Shown: in pieces, positions 59,081 through 64,000 of the stretch | How positions within the stretch are numbered: the stretch's first letter is position 1 | How the letters are laid out: the number at the start of each line of letters is the position of its first letter | From: JAICJR01 sp036494715 | GTDB lineage: Bacteria > Actinomycetota > Thermoleophilia > Solirubrobacterales > Thermoleophilaceae | Length of the DNA stretch: 64,000 nucleotides | Assembly: GCA_036494715.1 (NCBI GenBank) | Contig: DASXNY010000150.1 | Span: 20,827 to 84,826 of the forward strand | Direction of reading: 5' to 3' | Notes under the pieces: generated by a model | Told to the model about the DNA's origin: nothing | Database searches by the model: none | What the model saw: the letters and a program-made list of their open reading frames with translations, nothing else | Made by a program: the position numbers and the translations under genes

Positions 59081-60171
59081 GGGTCGCGATTGTCGCCCCA
59101 CTGGTTTCGGCCATCCGCGAGCCGCAGCGTGGGGGCTCGCAGGCGTTCGTGTCCGATCTCGCGCGCGGCCTCGTAGGCAGAGGTCACGACGTCGACCTGT
59201 ACTGCGCCTCCGGATCGAACGTGCCCGGCGTGCGGGTGGTCGACACTGGGGTTGATCCCCGCGCGCTCGCGGCAACCCTGTACAGAGCCTCCGGACCGGC
59301 GGCCGATGGTCTTGCCGCGGCCGGGGCCGCCTTCGCCGGCGTCTACGCCGCCATACGGGGAGTTCGCTACGACGTCGTTCACAATCATGCCTTCGACCCG
59401 CCCGCGATCAGGCTCGCGACAGGCGTGGGCGCACCGGTCGTGCACACACTCCATCTGCCTCCTGACGCGGCAGTCGCCGACGCACTGCGAGACGTCGCTC
59501 GCTCCGACCGAGCCCCCACGGTTGCCGGCGTGTCCGCTGCCCAGGCGGACGCGTGGCGGCGCATCGTCGCCGTCGACGCGATTCTGCCGCCGTTCGTCCC
59601 GACCCGGCTGATCCGGTGGTCGTCGTCCGCCGGTAAGGGCGCGGTCTTCGCCGGCCGGCTCAGTCCCGAGAAGGGAGCGAGCGAGGCGATCGAGATCGCG
59701 CGCATGGCGGGCGTCCGGATTGACGTCTATGGCGACCCGTATGACCCCGACTATGCCCGGGAGCGGATCTACCCCTGGCGCGCCGATCCGGGCGTCGCGC
59801 TTCATGGCGGTGTGCCCCGAACCGCGGTCTGGGAGGTGATGGCGCGCGCGGCCGTCGTCTTGTGCCCGGCACGGTGGCAGGAGCCGTTCGGCATGGTCGC
59901 GGCGGAGGCACAGGCGTGCGGGACACCGGTCGTGGCCTTCCGCTGCGGTGCGCTCGACGAAGTGGTGCTCGACGGGGTGACGGGCTTCCTGGTGGCGCCC
60001 GACGACATCAGCTCGGCAGCCGAAGCGATGACGAGAGCGGCGCAGCTCTCGCGCCCGCGCTGCCGTGATCATGCCGAGCGCCAGCTCGATCTCGAGCTGA
60101 GCCTCGATGCGCACGAGCAGCTGTATGCACGCGCGGCCCGAGCAGGCCTCGAGGTCCCAGCCGGTGCCTGA
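59077..60171 (+). CDS. GT4 family glycosyltransferase
   Basis: A 364-residue GT-B glycosyltransferase. The N-terminal domain has REPQRGGSQAFVSDLARGLV and the DVVHNHAFDPP segment. The C-terminal donor domain has KGAVFAGRLSPEKGASEAIE and the E-x7-E motif (EPFGMVAAEAQACGTPVVAF). It resembles retaining GT4 enzymes using UDP- or GDP-sugars, and is soluble. In cyanobacteria a GT4 enzyme glycosylates tetrahydrobiopterin; by analogy, with PTPS and SDR in the same operon, this one may glycosylate a pterin (inference). Confidence 0.9.
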   Translation: MRVAIVAPLVSAIREPQRGGSQAFVSDLARGLVGRGHDVDLYCASGSNVPGVRVVDTGVDPRALAATLYRASGPAADGLAAAGAAFAGVYAAIRGVRYDVVHNHAFDPPAIRLATGVGAPVVHTLHLPPDAAVADALRDVARSDRAPTVAGVSAAQADAWRRIVAVDAILPPFVPTRLIRWSSSAGKGAVFAGRLSPEKGASEAIEIARMAGVRIDVYGDPYDPDYARERIYPWRADPGVALHGGVPRTAVWEVMARAAVVLCPARWQEPFGMVAAEAQACGTPVVAFRCGALDEVVLDGVTGFLVAPDDISSAAEAMTRAAQLSRPRCRDHAERQLDLELSLDAHEQLYARAARAGLEVPAGA

Positions 60172-60889
60172 CGGCGGACACTGGCTGGACGGACGCGTCG
60201 CGGTCGTCACCGGGGCCAGCCGCGGGATCGGGGCGGCCACCGCCGAGGCGATCGCCGCCGCCGGTGCGCATGTGGTGCTTGCGGCTCGTGATCGTCGGGC
60301 GCTCGACGGCGTCCTCAGACGCATCCGCGACGCCGGCGGCGAGGGCACGGCGGTTGCCACGGACGTCAGCAGCGCCACCGACGTCGGGCGCCTCTTCGAC
60401 GCGGCGAAGGCGGCCGGGCCACCCGCGGCTCTGGTCTGCGCGGCTGCCGTCCTGACGCCGGCGCTGTTCACCGAGACCACGGCGGAGATCTGGGAGGAGA
60501 CGCTCGGAGTCAACTTGACGGGCGCGTTCCTCTGTTGCCGCGCCGCGTTCGCCGCGATGCGGGCCGGCGGCGGAGGACGGATCGTCAACATCGCGTCGCT
60601 GTCGGGGGTCTACGCCACCGAGAAGTTTCCTGGGCTGACCGCCTACAACGTCTCCAAGTACGGCGTCATCGGCCTGACCGAGGCGATCGCCGTCGAAGGC
60701 AAAGAGGTCGGGATCAGCGCGATCTCTGTCAGCCCCGGCGCTGTAGACACGGAGATGCTGCGTCGCGCCAATCCGGAGCTTCGCCCCGGCCTCACGCCCG
60801 ATCAGGTAGCCGCCCTGATCGTGGCGCTGATCGACAGCCCATTGGTTCCGGCGACCGGGGCCAACATCCCCCTGTTCTCAAACGCTTAG
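60164..60889 (+). CDS. SDR family oxidoreductase
   Basis: A 241-residue classical SDR from GTG 60164, with GAGG upstream and an 8-base overlap with the GT4 stop. ATG starts further upstream (60107, 60125) would overlap the GT4 gene more. TGASRGIGAATAEAI (16-30), then the IVNIASLSGVYA segment and the active site AYNVSKYG (Tyr and Lys present), and VSPGAVDTEM. Unlike the cluster's other SDR it keeps all catalytic residues. A sepiapterin-reductase-like ketone reduction is possible from context. Its end overlaps the convergent flavoprotein gene by 12 bases. Confidence 0.9.
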   Translation: MPDGGHWLDGRVAVVTGASRGIGAATAEAIAAAGAHVVLAARDRRALDGVLRRIRDAGGEGTAVATDVSSATDVGRLFDAAKAAGPPAALVCAAAVLTPALFTETTAEIWEETLGVNLTGAFLCCRAAFAAMRAGGGGRIVNIASLSGVYATEKFPGLTAYNVSKYGVIGLTEAIAVEGKEVGISAISVSPGAVDTEMLRRANPELRPGLTPDQVAALIVALIDSPLVPATGANIPLFSNA

Positions 60890-62122
60890 CAGCGACCACA
60901 GGTCCAGCGCGTCGTCCGCGAGTGCTTTCGGATCGGGCTGGGCGCGAGTCGCCACGAGTCGCGCGGATGCCGCCATCTCCGAGTCGCTATCGAGCTCGGG
61001 GTCACCCCCGCGGTCGAGGCCGACCGCCGCCAGAACCTGGCCCTCGAGCAAAAAGAAGCCGACCAACTTCCGCTCCTCGACGCTCCCACGCACGATGAAC
61101 TGGTCCCATTTCGTCGCGTGGCCTGCGTACTCGAGCTTGTGCTCGTACTGGTCCGACCAGAACGTGTGGATGTACTCGTATGCGACGGTGGAGCCGAGCA
61201 TCGACCGCGCGGCCGCGCGCCCCATCTGCTCGCCGTTGTTGTAATGCTCGACGCGAACGCGGCCGAAGAGCGGATGCAGGTGGTTTGCGACGTCGCCCGC
61301 GGCGTAGACGTCGGGCGCGCTGGCCTGACAGCGCGAGTCGACCAGCACACCGTTGGACTGCGCGAGGGGCTGTCCCCTGAAGCTCGGTACCTCGGGCTCG
61401 ATCCCGATGCCGGCCACCACGAAGTCGCAGGCGACACGGAGACCATTGGCGGTCACGACCGACTCGACCCGCTCGGCTCCCTCGAACCGAGTTATCTGAT
61501 CCTGGGGTCGCAGCTCGACACCCTTCTCTTGGTGGATTGCGGCAAACGCTGCGCCGAGCTCCTCGCCTAGCACCTTCTCGAGCGGCGCTCGATCGGGAAA
61601 GATCGCCGTGACCCGAACCCCGAGCTGCGTCAGCGAGGCGGCAACCTCGCAACCGATGAACCCCATCCCGACGACTACCGCGGACCGGTTGGGGCGCGCC
61701 TCGTGCTTGATCGCGTCGCATTCGGCGACCGTCCGCAGCTGGTGGATCCCCCGGAGCTCGGCTCCTGGAACGGTCAGTCGGCGGTTGCGACCGCCCGTTG
61801 CGAGCAGGAGCCTCTGATACTCGAGCTCTTGGCCTGACTCGAGCACGACCACGCGGGCGTCGACGTCGACCGCGGAGACGCTGGACTGGAGTCGCTCCAC
61901 ATCGTGGTCGTCATACCAACCAGGCGGCTTGACGTACCACCCGTCGAGATCCTCCTCCGAGCGGAGGTACGTCTTCGATAGAGGCGGGCGCCCGAACGGG
62001 ACCCCCGCTTCTCGGCCGATGAGCACGATTCGGCCCTTGAAGCCTTCGTCGCGTAGCGTCACCGCGGCGTTGCCGCCGGCGAGTCCGCCGCCGACGATCA
62101 CAAAAGTCTGGTCACCGGTCAC
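60878..62122 (-). CDS. FAD-dependent ferredoxin/rubredoxin-reductase-type NAD(P)H oxidoreductase
   Basis: A 414-residue flavoprotein: FAD-binding TFVIVGGGLAGGNAAVTLRD, NADH-binding SAVVVGMGFIGCEVAASLTQ and the FAD-closing APDVYAAGDVANHLHPLFGR. The C-terminal reductase domain (EYIHTFWSDQYEHKLEYAGH) matches the family of oxygenase-linked ferredoxin reductases. There is no adjacent ferredoxin or oxygenase gene in the window. The region upstream of its start carries a perfect 18-bp palindrome, a candidate operator. Confidence 0.92.
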   Translation of the reverse strand: MTGDQTFVIVGGGLAGGNAAVTLRDEGFKGRIVLIGREAGVPFGRPPLSKTYLRSEEDLDGWYVKPPGWYDDHDVERLQSSVSAVDVDARVVVLESGQELEYQRLLLATGGRNRRLTVPGAELRGIHQLRTVAECDAIKHEARPNRSAVVVGMGFIGCEVAASLTQLGVRVTAIFPDRAPLEKVLGEELGAAFAAIHQEKGVELRPQDQITRFEGAERVESVVTANGLRVACDFVVAGIGIEPEVPSFRGQPLAQSNGVLVDSRCQASAPDVYAAGDVANHLHPLFGRVRVEHYNNGEQMGRAAARSMLGSTVAYEYIHTFWSDQYEHKLEYAGHATKWDQFIVRGSVEERKLVGFFLLEGQVLAAVGLDRGGDPELDSDSEMAASARLVATRAQPDPKALADDALDLWSLLSV

Positions 62123-62431
62123 AGGATGTCCTTGCGGTTAGCGCCAGGAATTCCTGGCGGGTGCAGGCATCGTCGCGCCCGTGCGGCGCCCTGGTCAAGG
62201 CCCCGGGGGCGCCGCCCGGGCGGTAGGCTGGCCAAGAGCGGAGGCGCTGGTGCCACGAGAGGAGTGACCGACGAACTCCATCGATGTGCCCCGAGCGACC
62301 ACTGCCCCGCGGGACGACGGTGTCATGAGCCACCGACGCCCGGTCAGCGATTGAGGTCTGGGCCCGCGGCGTGGTCGACGTGTCGACCGGACGGGTCCAC
62401 GTCCAGGCATACGCCGTCTGACCGCATCAGG
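62123..62431. promoter_or_regulatory. 309-bp promoter gap with an 18-bp perfect palindrome at 62142-62159
   Basis: CGCCAGGAATTCCTGGCG (62142-62159) is its own reverse complement and lies 20 bp upstream of the flavoprotein start on the minus strand, where a repressor or activator would act. Up to the LuxR-AAA stop at 62432 nothing else stands out: open frames here lack ribosome sites. Confidence 0.6.
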
Positions 62432-64000
62432 TCACACCGGCGTCGTTTCCCGGTAGGGACTGCGCAGCGCGCCGCGCAGGCCCTTGCGGGAGTTGATCCC
62501 GAGCTTCGTGTAGACCTGCCGCAGGTGCCACTCCACCGTGCGGTGGCTGATGTACAGCGCCGCACCGATCTCCGGGTTGGTGTGACCGTCGCGGGCAAGT
62601 CTCGCGATCTGCTTTTCCTGGGGCGTGAGCTCATCACGGGTGTCATCTCGGCGCTTGCGCACCTTCTCGCCGGTGGCCAGTAGCTCGCGTCGCGCGCGAT
62701 CTGCGAAGCCATCCGCTCCCATCGTGGCGAAAGCGTCATATGCCTGGCGGAGCTGCTCGCGGGCGTCGACCCGCCGGTTCTCGCGGCGGAGCCACTCGCC
62801 ATAGCTGAGCCGGGCACGAGCGAGGTGCGCCGTCATCCGAGATTGCCCGAGCGCGTCGATCCCCTCGCGGTGCAGATACTCCGCCGATTCACCCTCCTCG
62901 AGGAGCGCGCTCGCGCGCGCCTCAGTGCCCTTCGCCCAGGCCGTGCCGCTGGCGCCCGTCCGCTCGCGCAGTTGATCGAGGGATTCACGTGCGACCTCTT
63001 GCCGCCCGCTCCGCGCAGCCGCCTCGACGAGCTCGGACAACGCCCACGATGAGGTCGCGATCTCGTCTGTCGCGGCCGCCTTCTGGGCGGCCTCGAATCC
63101 AAGGTCGTACTCACCAAGCCCGTTGTAAAGGATCGCCGTGGCGTATTCGGCGGCCGTGACCGCGCATCCTTCGCCCCGGCTCTGGGCGCCGCCGATCATC
63201 ACCTCGACCAGATTCAAGGCAGTTGAGGCGTCTCCCCGCCAAGCCGCGAGCCGCAGCGGAACGTAGGGCAGCGTCTCGGCTCGGACCCCGAGATCGAGGC
63301 TCTGGGCCTCCTCGAGAAGGCCAGACGCCAGGGACAAGTCTCCGGCCTGGATATGAAACATCGCGAGGTAGTCGAGCGCGAAGGGAAGCAAGATCAGCGT
63401 TCCCGTGGCGCGCGCCAGCTCGGCCTGACTGGAGGCCAGCTCGAGCCATGCATCGTCGTCCCACAGGTCCATCGCGGCGAGGCTGTAGGCGACCCACGAC
63501 CAGTCCGACTGCTGCTCCTCGGCAAGGTAGGCACGCAGCGCGGCCGTCAACGTCGGAGCGGCGGAGGCGTAGCCATCTGTCAACCGTGTCGCCAGCCCGC
63601 GCAACAGCAGTTGCCTGCCCGGCAATGGCTCGGGTCCGAGCGGCGCCGACAGAGCAGCCCGGGCAACGTCTGCCGGGGTGGGGTCAGTCGCGAGACGGGC
63701 CGCATAGATCACTGCCACCAGCGCCTTGAGATGTGTCTCCCGTGCAAGCTCGGCATCGAGTGACTCGAGCCGCTGGGCCGTGTGCAAGAGCAGTGGCGGA
63801 GCGTCGCTGCCCCGTCGTGCGTCAAAGGCGATCTGGGCGTGCACGCTCTGCGCCGTGGCCTGCCCAAGCTCATCGAGCGGACCCGCGTCCGCGGCGGCCA
63901 GCAGGGACCCCGCGGCCGACAGGTCTCCCGCCTCGAGCTTCATCTGCGCGGCGGTGAGCGCCCGTGCCGCTCGCTCACCAGGGTCTGGCGTGAACGTCAC
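62432..64000 (-). CDS. LuxR family ATP-dependent regulator, C-terminal part (cut by window edge)
   Basis: The visible 522 residues match the second half of the 912-residue regulator at 5272-8010: helical TPR-like repeats, the linker RRELLATGEKVRKRRDDTRD and a LuxR helix-turn-helix (ELTPQEKQIARLARDGHTNP, then EIGAALYISHRTVEWHLRQV). The frame is open to the edge, and the paralogue has about 380 more residues with the AAA domain, so I treat this as partial. The valine codon at the edge is unlikely to be the true start. Its target may be the flavoprotein gene downstream, but this is only inferred from position. Confidence 0.88.
   Translation of the reverse strand: MTFTPDPGERAARALTAAQMKLEAGDLSAAGSLLAAADAGPLDELGQATAQSVHAQIAFDARRGSDAPPLLLHTAQRLESLDAELARETHLKALVAVIYAARLATDPTPADVARAALSAPLGPEPLPGRQLLLRGLATRLTDGYASAAPTLTAALRAYLAEEQQSDWSWVAYSLAAMDLWDDDAWLELASSQAELARATGTLILLPFALDYLAMFHIQAGDLSLASGLLEEAQSLDLGVRAETLPYVPLRLAAWRGDASTALNLVEVMIGGAQSRGEGCAVTAAEYATAILYNGLGEYDLGFEAAQKAAATDEIATSSWALSELVEAAARSGRQEVARESLDQLRERTGASGTAWAKGTEARASALLEEGESAEYLHREGIDALGQSRMTAHLARARLSYGEWLRRENRRVDAREQLRQAYDAFATMGADGFADRARRELLATGEKVRKRRDDTRDELTPQEKQIARLARDGHTNPEIGAALYISHRTVEWHLRQVYTKLGINSRKGLRGALRSPYRETTPV

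Noticed and set aside
59020..60591. 523-residue minus-strand open frame
   Set aside because: Antisense to the GT4 and SDR genes, with no domain; the plus-strand genes overlap neatly and have clear motifs.
62126..62683. 185-residue plus-strand open frame
   Set aside because: It runs antisense through the end of the LuxR-AAA gene, has no ribosome site and is Arg/Pro-rich low complexity.

Overview
The window is about 64 kb of very GC-rich, gene-dense DNA, with many 1-4 bp stop/start overlaps and frequent GTG/TTG starts. Gene content suggests an actinobacterium, most likely of the Thermoleophilia/Solirubrobacterales type: giant LuxR-AAA regulators, HisKA_3-type GAF histidine kinases, SigB/SigF-like sigma factors, BON, DUF1003 and DUF1269 stress proteins, and a class F sortase. 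The lineage is inferred from content; no rRNA or other marker is present. I saw no tRNA, CRISPR array or insertion sequence.

Layout. 0-11 kb: membrane and stress proteins (DUF1345 tail, rhomboid, DUF1269, AI-2E exporter, DUF1003), two paralogous BON proteins in inverted orientation around a 912-residue LuxR-AAA regulator, a LysR regulator followed by a sigma factor, a tiny basic ORF and a decayed sigma-factor remnant. 11.2-19.8 kb: six minus-strand signalling genes (two orphan solute-binding lipoproteins, a sensor kinase, a sigma factor, a MEDS/RsbW-like protein, and an AcoR-GAF kinase). 19.9-24.3 kb: a SigB/F-like factor coupled to a secreted protein, another secreted protein, and a lysyl-oxidase-like protein coupled to a PQQ sugar dehydrogenase. 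24.3-36.3 kb: a cell-envelope region with an SPFH protein, a GT2 synthase, two GH26-like hydrolases, an FHA-PqqD-M50 metalloprotease coupled to a lysozyme-like/NlpC-P60 protein with a leader-like N-terminus, a class F sortase coupled to its probable substrate, a structured intergenic element and a Ser/Thr kinase.

36.4-45.1 kb: an HxlR regulator, an integrase-arm-like protein ending in a membrane anchor, and a minus-strand redox run (LysR, hemA-like, aquaporin, catalase, HD protein, small protein, K+/H+ antiporter). 45.3-50.2 kb: two response regulators, two DUF1275 proteins flanking a short HtrA and two tiny proteins, half of an oxalate-decarboxylase bicupin, and a secreted protein. 50.3-55.7 kb: a shrunken aldo/keto reductase, two NAD-dependent dehydrogenases and a four-GAF kinase. 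56.3-60.9 kb: a tight seven-gene plus-strand cluster (muconolactone-isomerase-like, DUF3237, SDR, PTPS/QueD, methyltransferase, GT4, SDR) that looks like an uncharacterised modified-pterin pathway. 60.9-64 kb: a ferredoxin-reductase-type flavoprotein and the C-terminal part of a second LuxR-AAA regulator running off the edge.

The best candidates for undescribed biology are the PTPS/SDR/methyltransferase/GT4 cluster, the FHA-PqqD-M50 plus leader-bearing NlpC/P60 pair beside the sortase module, the membrane-anchored integrase-arm protein, and the 34.37-34.49 kb structured element.
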